Assembly: GCA_963807735.1 (NCBI GenBank)
Contig: CAWEDI010000036.1
Span: 1-64,000 of the forward strand
Length of the DNA stretch: 64,000 nt
Direction of reading: 5' to 3'
Origin: Roseiarcus sp963807735
GTDB lineage: Bacteria; Pseudomonadota; Alphaproteobacteria; Rhizobiales; Beijerinckiaceae
Shown here: piece after piece, positions 17,666 to 26,378 of the stretch
Numbering within the stretch: position 1 is the first letter of the stretch
Layout of the letters: the number at the start of each line of letters is the position of its first letter
The notes under the pieces: generated by a model
The model's database searches: none
Seen by the model: only the letters and a program-made list of their open reading frames with translations
What the model was told of the DNA's origin: nothing
Made by a program: the position numbers and the translations under genes

Positions 17666-18765
17666 CTATTGCACGACGAGGTCGGCCTGCAGCGCGCCCG
17701 CCGATTTGATCGCCTGCAGGATCGCGATGATGCCGGTCGGCTTGACGCCGAGGCGATTGAGGCCGGCGACCAGCGCGCGCAGGCTCGAGCCGCTGACGAC
17801 GGCGACCTGTCCGCCGGTCTCGTTGACGTCGATCTGCGTGCGCGGCGTGACCACGGTCTTGCCGTCGCTGAGCGGCGCCGGCTGCGAGACTTGCGGCGTC
17901 TCGGTGATCCGCACGTTGAGCGTGCCGTGGGTGACGGCGACTGTCGAGATCTGCACGTCCTGACCGATGACGACGGTGCCGGTGCGCGAGTCGATGACGA
18001 CGCGCGCCGCGGTGTCGGGATCGATCAACAATTCGCCGATCTGCGCCATCAGCCGCGGCGTGCTGACGTTGCTCGGCCGGAACAGTTCGACGGAGCGCGC
18101 GTCGCGCTCGAAGGCGATCGGCCGGTGATAGGTGTTGCGCGCGAACGCGTTGATGGCGTCGATGATGCGCATCGCGGTCGTGATAGTCGGGATTGCGCAG
18201 CTCGAGGAACATCCGCAATTCGTCGACCGGGGCGTCGATCGGCGTGTCGACGATGGCGCCGTTCGGGATGCGGCCGGCGGTCGGCACGCCCTGTGAGACG
18301 GTTTCAGCCTGGCCGGCGGCGTCGAAGCCGGTGACCGTGACGGCCCCTTGCGCGCTGGCGCGCGTCTGGCCCTCCGGCCCCGCGAGCTGCGTCAGGAGCA
18401 GCGTCCCGCCCATCAGCGACGTGGCGTCGCCCAACGAAGACACCGTCACGTCGAGCCGCTGGCCGGAGTCCGTCCCGACCGCGAGGTCGGCAGTGACCAT
18501 CACCGCGGCGACGTTCTGGTTTCGCAACGAGTTGCCGCGCATGTTGAGCCCCATGCGGTCGAGCATGGATTGGAGTGATTGATCGGTGAACGGCGACGTT
18601 GCGCAGCGAGTCGCCGGTGCCTTGCAGGCCGATCACCAGCCCGTAGCCGACGAGTTGCGCGTCGCGCGCGCCGCGCAGCGAGGTCACGTCCTTGATACGC
18701 ACGGCCGCGCCGGCTGCGGCGAAGGTCGCGGCCCAAACAACCAGGGCGACGAAGAGGCGCCTCAT
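17666..18765 (-). pseudogene. flgI: Flagellar P-ring protein FlgI, two frameshifts
   Basis: FlgI builds the periplasmic P-ring. The signal peptide (MRRLFVALVVWAATFAAAGAA) and VRIKDVTSLRGARDAQLVGYGLVIGLQGTGDSLRN are in one frame; from SMLDRMGLNMRGNSLRNQNVAAVMVTADL in a second; and from MRIIDAINAFARNTYHRPIA to ALQADLVVQ in a third. The two one-base insertions (near 18588 and 18177) fit the 1100-base span (3n+2), and the corrected protein of about 365 residues is normal. It overlaps the flgA stop by four bases. Confidence 0.92.
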
Positions 18766-19223
18766 CCGCCGCTCACCAGAACCGAGCCGTCCGAACGCAC
18801 GCGGCCGGAGACCGTGACGCCGCTGTCGTCATTGCGTACGGTGACGGTCTGGCCGACGACGCCGTCCTGCAAGGCGGCGCCGGAGGCGGTGATCTGCAGA
18901 CCGCCGTCAATGTAGAGCATCTTGACCGGCGCGCCGGCGCGGAACAGGCGCGGCGGGGCGACCGCCGACATCGGAATCGACACGCCAGGGAGCAGGGTGC
19001 GGATCGCCATCATGCCGACGACGTCGTCGGCCGCAAGCGCCACCGGCCCGCTGTAGGACGGGGCGGTGAGCGGCGTCTCGGTCAGCATGTCTTCGCTGAT
19101 CGTGTCGCCGGGGTAGATCACCGCTTTCGGCGACGGGGCGCGCATGGTCTCGGCCAAAGCCGCCGCGCCGAGCGCCGGCAGCAGGAACATCGCAAGCGCG
19201 GCGGGTAGGGCGTGCCTCAGCAT
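18762..19223 (-). CDS. flgA: Flagellar P-ring assembly chaperone FlgA
   Basis: 153 residues with a signal peptide (MLRHALPAALAMFLLPALGAAALA), a SAF-type region YPGDTISEDMLTE and the C-terminal domain PRLFRAGAPVKMLYIDGGLQITASGAALQDGVVGQTVTVRNDDSGVTVSGRV, all typical of FlgA, the periplasmic chaperone for FlgI. The gene lies between flgG and flgI as is common in alphaproteobacteria. Intact. Confidence 0.93.
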   Translation of the reverse strand: MLRHALPAALAMFLLPALGAAALAETMRAPSPKAVIYPGDTISEDMLTETPLTAPSYSGPVALAADDVVGMMAIRTLLPGVSIPMSAVAPPRLFRAGAPVKMLYIDGGLQITASGAALQDGVVGQTVTVRNDDSGVTVSGRVRSDGSVLVSGG

Positions 19224-19229
19224 TTGTCC

Positions 19230-20018
19230 TCACGAACGCATATTGGAGACGGTGCCGGCCATCTGGTCGGCGGCCTGGATCACCTTGGAGTTCATCTCAT
19301 AGGCGCGTTGCGCCGAAATCAGATTGGTGATCTCGGTGACCGGATCGACGTTCGAGGCTTCCAGATAGCCCTGCTGGAGCGTGCCGAAGGCGGTGTCGCC
19401 CGGCGTTCCGACATTGGGCTGGCCGGAGGCGGCGGTCGGCTGAAACAGATTGCCGCCGAGCGCCAGCAGGCCGGCGTCGTTGACGAAGTTGGCCAGCGTC
19501 AGCTGTCCCACGGTTTGCGGCGCCGTCTGGCCAGCGACGCTCGCCGTCACCACGCCGGACTGGCTCACGTTCACCGCCGTCGCGGTTGGCGGGATGACGA
19601 CGTTCGGGCTCACCAGCAGCCCATCGGAGGTGACGAGTTGACCCTGCGCGTTGACATTGAACGCGCCGTCGCGGGTATAGACGGTGTCGCCGTTGGCCGT
19701 CGTGACCTGGAACCAGCCGCGGCCGTTGATCGCCATGTCCAGCGTATTCCCGGTGCTCGTCAGCGAGCCCTGGATGTTGACCGAACGGATCGCGGCGGTG
19801 CGGACGCCCAGTCCGATCTGCGCGCCCTCGGGCACCGTCGCGTCGCGACCGCGGCTCGCCACGCCCTGCAAGCGTTCGTTCTGATAGATGAGATCGGTGA
19901 ACTCCGCGCGCGAGCGCTTGAAGCCGGTGGTGTTGATGTTCGCGACATTGTTCGCGATCACCTCGATGTTTTGTTCTTGCGCGCTCATGCCCGTGGCTGC
20001 GATTGCTAACGCCCGCAT
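19230..20018 (-). CDS. flgG: Flagellar distal rod protein FlgG
   Basis: 262 residues, the standard FlgG length. The N-terminus MRALAIAATGMSAQEQNIEVIANNVANINTTGFKRSRAEF and C-terminus ASNVDPVTEITNLISAQRAYEMNSKVIQAADQM are the conserved rod helices, and GRGWFQVTTANGDTVYTRDGAFNVN is the FlgG core. It forms the distal rod through the P and L rings. Followed immediately by flgA and preceded by fliE. Confidence 0.96.
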   Translation of the reverse strand: MRALAIAATGMSAQEQNIEVIANNVANINTTGFKRSRAEFTDLIYQNERLQGVASRGRDATVPEGAQIGLGVRTAAIRSVNIQGSLTSTGNTLDMAINGRGWFQVTTANGDTVYTRDGAFNVNAQGQLVTSDGLLVSPNVVIPPTATAVNVSQSGVVTASVAGQTAPQTVGQLTLANFVNDAGLLALGGNLFQPTAASGQPNVGTPGDTAFGTLQQGYLEASNVDPVTEITNLISAQRAYEMNSKVIQAADQMAGTVSNMRS

Positions 20019-20114
20019 GGCTTCAACTCCTATTGGCTGTGTCGCGCGGCGTCAGCGCCGGACCGAATGCCCGCCATCTTCGCCGTGCCGGGTGGCGTGA
20101 AACTGGAGCCGGCG

Positions 20115-20417
20115 TCAGATCGACATGCGGGAGATCTCTTGATAGGCGCTGACGACCTTGTCGCGGATCGACAGCCCCTCCTGCAAGGTTCGCTGCGCCG
20201 CCATCACCGCCTCGACCACCTTGAACGGCGGCGCGGCGCCGTTGAGACCCTGGAGGGCCGCCGCCTCGCCGCCCTGGATCGTGTTGACCCCGGCGGAAAG
20301 AATCTGCCCGAGCATATCCGTGAAGGAAGCGCCGTCGGCGGCGACGGTCGGCGCCGGCGCCGCCGAGCGCGCGGTTGCGCCGAGGCCGCCAACCGAGGAA
20401 AGAGCCGTTACATCCAT
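20115..20417 (-). CDS. fliE: MS ring-rod junction protein FliE
   Basis: 100 residues ending GAAPPFKVVEAVMAAQRTLQEGLSIRDKVVSAYQEISRMSI, the canonical FliE C-terminus that joins the MS ring to the rod and is the first rod component exported. The N-terminal part is Ala-rich and variable as in other FliE proteins. It lies between flgC and flgG. Confidence 0.95.
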   Translation of the reverse strand: MDVTALSSVGGLGATARSAAPAPTVAADGASFTDMLGQILSAGVNTIQGGEAAALQGLNGAAPPFKVVEAVMAAQRTLQEGLSIRDKVVSAYQEISRMSI

Positions 20418-20471
20418 GTCGTTTCGCGCGCAGGCTGTGCGCGCCTCCTTGCGTTGCCGGCGGCGCCGGCG

Positions 20472-20897
20472 TCAGATGTCCTTCAGCAACGCGACCGTCT
20501 GGTTCATCAGATCGCTCGATTGTTTGGCGACCTGCAGATTGGCCTCGTAGCTGCGATTGGCCTCGCGCAGATCGGCGAGTTCGACGAGCACGTCGACGTT
20601 CGGCAACTTGACGAAGCCCTTGTCGTCGGCCGCCGGGTTACCGGGGTCCTGCTCGACGCGGAACGGCTGCGAATCGACGCCGATCTGCTTGATCTTGACC
20701 AGCGATAGCCCGGAGGCGCGGTCGAGCGCGTCTTCGAACGACACCGTCTGGCGCGCGTAGGGGTCGCCGCCGGCGACGTTCGCCGTCGATTGCGCGTTGG
20801 CGATGTTCTCGGAGATGATGCGCAGCCGGGTCGACTGGGTCTCCAGTCCCGAGCCGGCGATGCGCAGCGAGGCCTTCAGCGAATCGTCGTTGGCCAT
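20472..20897 (-). CDS. flgC: Proximal rod protein FlgC
   Basis: 141 residues; the N-terminal rod helix SLRIAGSGLETQSTRLRIISENIANAQST, the FlgC-specific YARQTVSFEDAL and VKLPNVDVLVELADLREANRSYEANLQVAKQSSDLMNQTVALL identify it. Its ATG overlaps the flgB stop codon by one base, so the two are translationally coupled. Proximal rod component. Confidence 0.96.
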   Translation of the reverse strand: MANDDSLKASLRIAGSGLETQSTRLRIISENIANAQSTANVAGGDPYARQTVSFEDALDRASGLSLVKIKQIGVDSQPFRVEQDPGNPAADDKGFVKLPNVDVLVELADLREANRSYEANLQVAKQSSDLMNQTVALLKDI

Positions 20898-21274
20898 TAT
20901 TTGAGCGCCTGCATCATCATCTGGTGGAATATCTTCTTGACGCTGCTGGCTTCCGAAAAGTCGCGACTGATCTCGCCGAGCTTCATCATTTCGCCTTCGA
21001 GGTCGACGGAATTCCCGGAGACGGTGGCGTCGCCGCTGTCGTTCTCTACGGCTCGCGGCGCGTCGAGTTCTTGCGCGGTCGGCGTCAGATGCATCGGATT
21101 GGTGACCGCCATGCTGAGCGCGGTCTCCTGCAGCGTCGCGGCGAACGGTTTCAGGTCGACGGCCTTGAAGCCCGGCGTGTTGACGTTGGCGACGTTCTGG
21201 GCGATCGCCGTTTGCCGCGCCGACAGATAGCCGATGCGCTGCGAAGCCAGTTGAAACAGATAAGCGTCAGCCAA
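20897..21274 (-). CDS. flgB: Proximal rod protein FlgB
   Basis: About 125 residues: LFQLASQRIGYLSARQTAIAQNVANVNTPGFKAVDLKPF and, at the C-terminus, EISRDFSEASSVKKIFHQMMMQALK. First gene of the minus-strand flagellar transcript in this window. No ATG falls where FlgB should begin; a TTG at 21274 with AGGAG seven bases upstream gives MADAYLFQLAS, which fits the family. An ATG at 21301 would add nine residues. The roughly 130-base gap to the divergent TPR-glycosyltransferase should hold the promoter. Confidence 0.93.
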   Translation of the reverse strand: MADAYLFQLASQRIGYLSARQTAIAQNVANVNTPGFKAVDLKPFAATLQETALSMAVTNPMHLTPTAQELDAPRAVENDSGDATVSGNSVDLEGEMMKLGEISRDFSEASSVKKIFHQMMMQALK

Positions 21275-21404
21275 GGCGCAACTCCTGCCGTCGCCTGCCA
21301 TTAGCGCGCGCCGGCTTGTCCGAAGCTGATCCTCGCCGCGATCGCCCGTCCAGCCTGAAGCAAGGTTGACGCGCCACGACCGCGCTTTCGGTGCTGAGGT
21401 CGAC

Positions 21405-22979
21405 ATGTTCCGCGCAACGCTTCCCCGCGAGGCCGCCGCTGCGGCGCTTTATGAAGAGGCGCGGCGATTGGTCGATGGCGGGCGCGATGCGGAGGCGGGG
21501 CGCCGGCTCGACGCCGCGATCGCCGAGCGTCCCGACTTCGCCGAGGCTTTCGCGCTCGGCGGCTACATTCTGGAGCGCGCCGGCAAACGCGATGCCGCGC
21601 TGCGTTTCTACCAGCGCGCGCTGTTGCTGAAGCGCGATCTGACGCCGGCCTGGTTCAATCTCGGCAAGTTGCTGCTTAGGGACGGACGGTTTGCCGAAGC
21701 GCTCGCGGCGTTGGACGCCGGCCTCGCGATCGCGCCCGACGACGCCGACGCTCACAACACGCGGTCGGCGGCGTTGCGCTCGCTCTGGCGGGTCGAGGAG
21801 GCGGCGGAGGCCGCGCGGGCGGCGTTGCGGCGGCGGCCGAACTTTCCCGAGGCCGCCGTCAATCTCGGCACGGCGCTGTTCAAGGCGGGCCTATCGGCGC
21901 CGGCGCTCGCGGCCTACCGCAAGGCGGCGGCCCTGCGCCAAGACTACGCGGACGCGATCTGCGGCGAGGCGCTGGCCTTGCGCGCGCTCGGTCAGCTTGA
22001 AGCAGCGGGCTCGGCGTTCGACCGCGCCGTCGCCCTTGGCTGCCGCGAGGCGATCAGCGGCCGCGGTTGTCTCGACCTGATGCTCGGCGATTTCGAGCGC
22101 GGCTGGGAGGGCTACGAGGCGCGTTGGGTCGACGGCAAGTCGATCGCCGAAGCGCTCGGCGTGCGCTATCCGCTGTGGCGCGGGCCGACGGCGGCGCCGC
22201 AACGCGTGCTGGTCATCAACGATCACGGTTTCGGCGACACGATCCAGTTCGCCCGTTACCTGCCGCTGATGGCGCGCGCCGGCGCCGAGCCGCATTTCCT
22301 GTGCCCGGCCAAGCTGCATCGGCTGATCGGTCCCGCCGTCGGCGGCCGAATCTTCGATCGCGAGCCGCCGGACGTGAAATTCGACGCGCAGATCGCCATT
22401 TCCAGTCTGCCGCGCGCGTTTGGCGCGCGGCTAGAGTCCGTGCCGGCCGAAACGCCCTATCTCGCCGCCGAGCCCGAGCGCATCGCCCGGTGGGCCGAAC
22501 GGATCGGCGGCAAGGGCTTCCGGGTCGGCTGCGTCTGGCAGGGCAACGCCAACCCCGAGGCCGACATCGGCCGCTCCTTCGCCTTGCGCGAGTTGGCGCC
22601 GCTGGCGGCGGTCGCCGGCGTGCGGCTGGTCTCGCTGCAACGCGGATTCGGCGAGGAGCAGCTGTGGGTCGATCCGCCGGGATTCGCGATCGAGCGCCTT
22701 TCCGCCGATTACGACGTCGGCGGTCCCGCTTTTCTCGACGCGGCGGCGGTGATGATGAGCCTCGATCTCGTCGTCACCTGCGACACCTCGATCGCCCATC
22801 TCGCGGGGGCCCTGGGTCGGCCGGTGTGGGTCGCGTTGAAGCGCGACGCGGAATGGCGCTGGCTGCGCGGGCGCGACGATTCGCCCTGGTATCCGACGAT
22901 GCGCCTGTTCCGGCAGAAGACGGCGGGGGATTGGGGAGCGGTGTTCGGGGCGATGGCGGGGGCGCTCGCGCGAGGGTGA
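21405..22979 (+). CDS. TPR-glycosyltransferase fusion, possible flagellin glycosyltransferase
   Basis: A 524-residue protein. Residues about 10-230 are tandem TPR-like helical pairs (DFAEAFALGGYILERAGKRDAALRFYQRALLLK, TPAWFNLGKLLLRDGRFAEALAALDAGLAIAPDDADAHN). Residues about 250-520 resemble the glycosyltransferase 9 / GT-B fold: QRVLVINDHGFGDTIQFARYLPLMARAGAE, VGCVWQGNANPEADIGRSF, and VVTCDTSIAHLAGALGRPVWVALKRDAEWRWLRGRDDSPWYP. This TPR plus GT-B plan is that of Caulobacter FlmG, which glycosylates flagellin. Its position divergent from flgB supports the idea, but heptosyltransferase-like action on another acceptor is possible. Confidence 0.75.
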   Translation: MFRATLPREAAAAALYEEARRLVDGGRDAEAGRRLDAAIAERPDFAEAFALGGYILERAGKRDAALRFYQRALLLKRDLTPAWFNLGKLLLRDGRFAEALAALDAGLAIAPDDADAHNTRSAALRSLWRVEEAAEAARAALRRRPNFPEAAVNLGTALFKAGLSAPALAAYRKAAALRQDYADAICGEALALRALGQLEAAGSAFDRAVALGCREAISGRGCLDLMLGDFERGWEGYEARWVDGKSIAEALGVRYPLWRGPTAAPQRVLVINDHGFGDTIQFARYLPLMARAGAEPHFLCPAKLHRLIGPAVGGRIFDREPPDVKFDAQIAISSLPRAFGARLESVPAETPYLAAEPERIARWAERIGGKGFRVGCVWQGNANPEADIGRSFALRELAPLAAVAGVRLVSLQRGFGEEQLWVDPPGFAIERLSADYDVGGPAFLDAAAVMMSLDLVVTCDTSIAHLAGALGRPVWVALKRDAEWRWLRGRDDSPWYPTMRLFRQKTAGDWGAVFGAMAGALARG

Positions 22980-23206
22980 GCGGAATGTGCTGGCCGTCGG
23001 GGAGATGAACTCAAGATTCGGGCGCGAGAGCTTCCGAGAAGCCTCGGCTGCCGCGCGTGGACAGCTTGCTATCGAGTCTTTGCGACGTTTCCACCAGCCC
23101 GACGAACGAAAACCAACGCGCCTTGCGCAAGTTTTCCGAGGCTCGCGACGCCTGCCCGATAGCTTCCGGGCGGCCAAGTCGTTCCTGATAACCGCGCGCA
23201 CAGCCC

Positions 23207-24004
23207 TCACGGCTTGACGAACTTCAGCGTGAAGCGATCGCTTTCGCCGATCGCCTGATATTTGGCGCGGTCGACGTCCTTCAGCCGATAGGTCGGCGGC
23301 AGCGCCCAGACGCCGACCGAGTAATCCTTGGTGTCCTTCGGATTGGCGTTGACTTCCGAGGCGGCGGCGAACTTGAAGCCGACCGCCTCGATCAGCTTGA
23401 CCGCATAATCCTGGCGCACGTAGCCGGACTTGGCGAGCGGGTCCTGCGGCGCCGTGTCGAGGCCGCGGTGATCCTCGATCCCGAGCACGCCGCCGGGCTT
23501 CAGCGCCGCGTAGAACGCTTTCAGCGAGGCCTCGGCGTCGCCGTCCGCCATCCAATTGTGCAGGTTGCGGAAGGTCAGCACGAAATCGGCCCCACCCGGC
23601 GCGATAAGGGCGTGGCGGTCGGCGCCGAACACGACCGTCTCGACCCGGTCGTAGTCCTTGGGGTCGCCCGCGATCTTGGCGGCGAACCCGGCCGCGCCGC
23701 GCTTGGCCTCGTCGCTGGTCGGCTCGGGCAGGGCGGCGATGTAGCGGCCGTGGTCCTTGAGATAGGGGGCGAGGATTTCGGTCCAATACCCCGCCGCGCC
23801 GGGGTCGATCTCCACCACGACGCTGTCGGGCTTGACGCCGAAGAACGCCAGCGTCTCGGCCGGATGCCGGTAGACGTCGCGCGCCCGGTTCTTGTCGGCG
23901 CGCAACGGCGCGTCGACGGCGGCGCGCAGCGCCGAGTCGACCGGCTCGGCGCGAGCGGGCAGGGCGGCGAGGAGGGCGAGGGCGAGCAGGGCGCGAGTGA
24001 GCAT
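23207..24004 (-). CDS. Exported class I SAM-dependent methyltransferase-like protein
   Basis: 265 residues with a convincing signal peptide (MLTRALLALALLAALPARAEP) ahead of a methyltransferase-like Rossmann domain: VVVEIDPGAAGYWTEILAPYL is the nucleotide-binding loop and DFVLTFRNLHNWM plus AFYAALKPGGVLGIEDHRG follow the class I order. It resembles the predicted secreted methyltransferases (COG4798 type) seen in proteobacteria. A methyltransferase outside the cytoplasm has no obvious SAM supply, so the biochemical role is open. It lies alone between a 227-base gap and a small secreted protein. Confidence 0.75.
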   Translation of the reverse strand: MLTRALLALALLAALPARAEPVDSALRAAVDAPLRADKNRARDVYRHPAETLAFFGVKPDSVVVEIDPGAAGYWTEILAPYLKDHGRYIAALPEPTSDEAKRGAAGFAAKIAGDPKDYDRVETVVFGADRHALIAPGGADFVLTFRNLHNWMADGDAEASLKAFYAALKPGGVLGIEDHRGLDTAPQDPLAKSGYVRQDYAVKLIEAVGFKFAAASEVNANPKDTKDYSVGVWALPPTYRLKDVDRAKYQAIGESDRFTLKFVKP

Positions 24005-24129
24005 GGCGGGGAGTTAACGACGCGCGGACGGGTTGCGCAAGCGAGCGAACCGATTCAGGGGACATGATACCGAATACCCTAGCGGTGCGCGTCTAACGTC
24101 CAAAGTCTCCCGGCCGCCGAATTCCGCGC

Positions 24130-24423
24130 TCAATGCGGCCGCGCGCGGCGGCGTTTGTGGGTTTGATCCCCGCTCGACATGAGCTCGTCATAGAGCTGGT
24201 CGACCTCTCGGGCCTGCTTGCCCGTGACGTCTTGCTCGTGAGACGCCCGGAGCTCTGACTCCGTGGGCTGGTGATCGAACCCGTTGTAGATCGGCGAGAG
24301 TCGACTGTAGCTCTCCGGATTGTCGCGCCCGATCGCTCTGTTTCCAAGGCTTTGCGCGCTCGCACAGACGATAGCGGCGGTTGACGCCGAGAACGCTATC
24401 ATAGCGACGACAAACCGACGCAT
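24130..24423 (-). CDS. Small secreted hypothetical protein
   Basis: 97 residues. Residues 1-24 (MRRFVVAMIAFSASTAAIVCASAQ) form a signal peptide with a likely cleavage after Ala-Ser-Ala. The mature part is hydrophilic, with YSRLSPIYNGFDHQPTESELRAS and a helix QAREVDQLYDELMSSGDQ, then a basic tail KRRRARPH. I do not recognise the family. It could be a periplasmic helper protein; nothing adjacent suggests a function. Confidence 0.6.
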   Translation of the reverse strand: MRRFVVAMIAFSASTAAIVCASAQSLGNRAIGRDNPESYSRLSPIYNGFDHQPTESELRASHEQDVTGKQAREVDQLYDELMSSGDQTHKRRRARPH

Positions 24424-24676
24424 GACCCAGCTCCTCTCGAGTCGGCGCTGCCAGCGGACCCCGCGCCCCCTTAGTGGATTGCCCTCATCTGGGGGCCCGG
24501 TATTGTGAAAACAACCGATTTTCGAATTTTCGGAGGGCCGGACTCGCCGTCCTGACCCGAGGATCGGCGGGCGAGACGCGTAGGAGCGCACAGCCCTCTG
24601 AAATCCCCGACCCCGGCCGCCGGCATTGCGCCGGCGGACTTTCTGGCTCAAGGCTGGCGGCTCTAGGAGGCCCGCC

Positions 24677-26308
24677 ATGCCGCTAGCCCGCGACGTGCTC
24701 ATCGACATCCTGCGCGACGAAGGCGTCACGCATATCTTCGGCAATCCCGGCTCCACCGAGATGCCGCTGATGGACGCGCTGGTCGACGCGCCCGACCTCA
24801 CCTACGTGCTCGGCCTGCAGGAGGCGACGGCCGTCGGCATGGCCGACGGCTGGGCGCTCGCCTCGGGCAAGGTCGGCTTCGTCAACCTGCATGCGATGGG
24901 CGGGCTCGGCAACGCCATGGGTGTGTTGGTCGCCTCGAAAGCGAGCGAGACGCCGCTCGTCGTCACCGCCGGCCAGCAGGACACGCGCCACCTGATGACC
25001 GAACCATGGCTTTCCGGCGATCTGGTCGGGCTCGCCGCGCCGGTGGTCAAATGGGCGCGCGAGGTGCGGCGCGGCGAGGACGTAGGGCAGGCGTTGCGCC
25101 GCGCCTTCGCCATCGCGCGCACGCCGCCGTGCGGCCCCGTATTTCTTTCGCTGCCGATGGACGTGCTCGATCAGGAGGTCGCCGGGCCGATTCCGCCGGC
25201 CTCCGCCCCGCCGCGCCTCGGCCCCTCGCCCGAGGCGCGAAAACTCGGGGAGCGGCTGCTCAAGCTTGATCCGGAGAAAGTGTTCGTGCTGCTCGGCGAC
25301 GATCTGCCGGCGCAGGCGAGCCACGGCCTCGTCGCCTTCGCCGAGAGCGCCGGCTTTCCGGTGCTCGGCGCGCAGCTCACGTCGCGGGCGGCGTTCCCGT
25401 CCGATCATCCCTGCTGGGCGGGGGTGATGAAGCCGGATTTCGCCTGGATGCGGGCGCGGTTCGCTTCGGCGCAGGCGATCGTGCTGGTCGGCGGGCGCGC
25501 CTTCGTCGCCTATCCCTATCGCGAGGAGCGGCCGGTGCCCGACGGCGTCGCGTTCCTGCACGTCGCCGACAATCCGGAGGCGTTCGGACGCGAGCACGCG
25601 GCCGACATGGCGCTCGTCGGCGACATCGGCGCGACGCTGGCCGAGGCCGCGCAGGTGCTGCGCACGAACGGCGATCACGCGAAGGTCGCCGCCCGGCTCG
25701 CCGCCTCGAAGGCGCGCCGCAACGCCTCCGACGCCGCGTTGCGCGCCAAGATTCTCGGCGAGCCCGGGGCGCCGCTCAGCGCTGACGCCGCGGTGCTCGC
25801 CGCGCTCGACGCCTTGCCGGAAGGCGCGCTGCTCGCCAACAATTCCGCCGCGACCTTCGGCGCGGTGCAGGATCTGATGAACACCCGGCCCGGCCGCTAT
25901 TTCTTCGCGCGCGGCGGCGTGCTCGGCTGCAATATGCCGGCGGCGGTCGGGGCGGCCTTGGCGACGCGCGGATGGGTCGTCTCGTTCGTCGGCGACGGCG
26001 GCGCGATGTACTCGCCGCAGGCGCTGTGGAGCGCCGCGCATTACCGGGCGCGGGTGATCTTCGTCGTGTTCAACAACCGCCGCTACGGTGTGTTGCAGAA
26101 CGTCGCGCGTTCCCTCGGCTACGCCAACGCGGTCGCCGGCCGCTTCGTCGGCATGGAGACGGTGGAGCCGGCAATCGATTTTTCCGCGCTGGCGGCTTCG
26201 ATGGGAACGCCGTTCGCCAAGGCCGAAACGCGGGAAGCCATCCTGGCCGCCTTCGCCGAGGCGGCGAAGCGGGAGGGGCCGACGCTGATCGAGATTCCGA
26301 TACGGTAG
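24677..26308 (+). CDS. Thiamine-diphosphate-dependent decarboxylase, benzoylformate decarboxylase-like
   Basis: 543 residues with the three-domain plan of the acetolactate synthase/pyruvate decarboxylase group. The Pyr domain has FGNPGSTEMPLMDAL and the catalytic glutamate in LQEATAVGMADG, with NLHAMGGLGNAMG nearby as in MdlC-type enzymes. The PP domain has VGDGGAMYSPQALWSAAHYRARVIFVVFNNRRYGVLQ, the GDG...NN motif that binds diphosphate and magnesium. A TAGGAGG ribosome site precedes the ATG. There is no small subunit gene and no aromatic pathway gene next to it, so the 2-oxo acid substrate is unknown. Confidence 0.85.
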   Translation: MPLARDVLIDILRDEGVTHIFGNPGSTEMPLMDALVDAPDLTYVLGLQEATAVGMADGWALASGKVGFVNLHAMGGLGNAMGVLVASKASETPLVVTAGQQDTRHLMTEPWLSGDLVGLAAPVVKWAREVRRGEDVGQALRRAFAIARTPPCGPVFLSLPMDVLDQEVAGPIPPASAPPRLGPSPEARKLGERLLKLDPEKVFVLLGDDLPAQASHGLVAFAESAGFPVLGAQLTSRAAFPSDHPCWAGVMKPDFAWMRARFASAQAIVLVGGRAFVAYPYREERPVPDGVAFLHVADNPEAFGREHAADMALVGDIGATLAEAAQVLRTNGDHAKVAARLAASKARRNASDAALRAKILGEPGAPLSADAAVLAALDALPEGALLANNSAATFGAVQDLMNTRPGRYFFARGGVLGCNMPAAVGAALATRGWVVSFVGDGGAMYSPQALWSAAHYRARVIFVVFNNRRYGVLQNVARSLGYANAVAGRFVGMETVEPAIDFSALAASMGTPFAKAETREAILAAFAEAAKREGPTLIEIPIR

Positions 26309-26378
26309 GCGACGCCTTCCGCCACGGAGGGGACCCAACTCCGCGGCGGGATTGCTGATGTTTGCTTCGGCGGCGAAC

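Noticed and set aside
13791..18765. Programmed frameshifting or a gene family that needs recoding
   Set aside because: Indels are numerous, in unrelated genes, include conserved helices and signal peptides, and lack slippery heptamers with downstream structure; local sequence error is simpler.
22431..24065. 544-codon minus-strand frame spanning two genes
   Set aside because: It crosses the end of the TPR-glycosyltransferase and the methyltransferase gene; only the latter frame shows protein motifs and a signal peptide.
24617..24637. CCGCCGGC-ATTGC-GCCGGCGG inverted repeat upstream of the decarboxylase gene considered as an operator
   Set aside because: Such GCCGGC palindromes arise easily at this base composition, and no regulator gene is adjacent; not strong enough to list.
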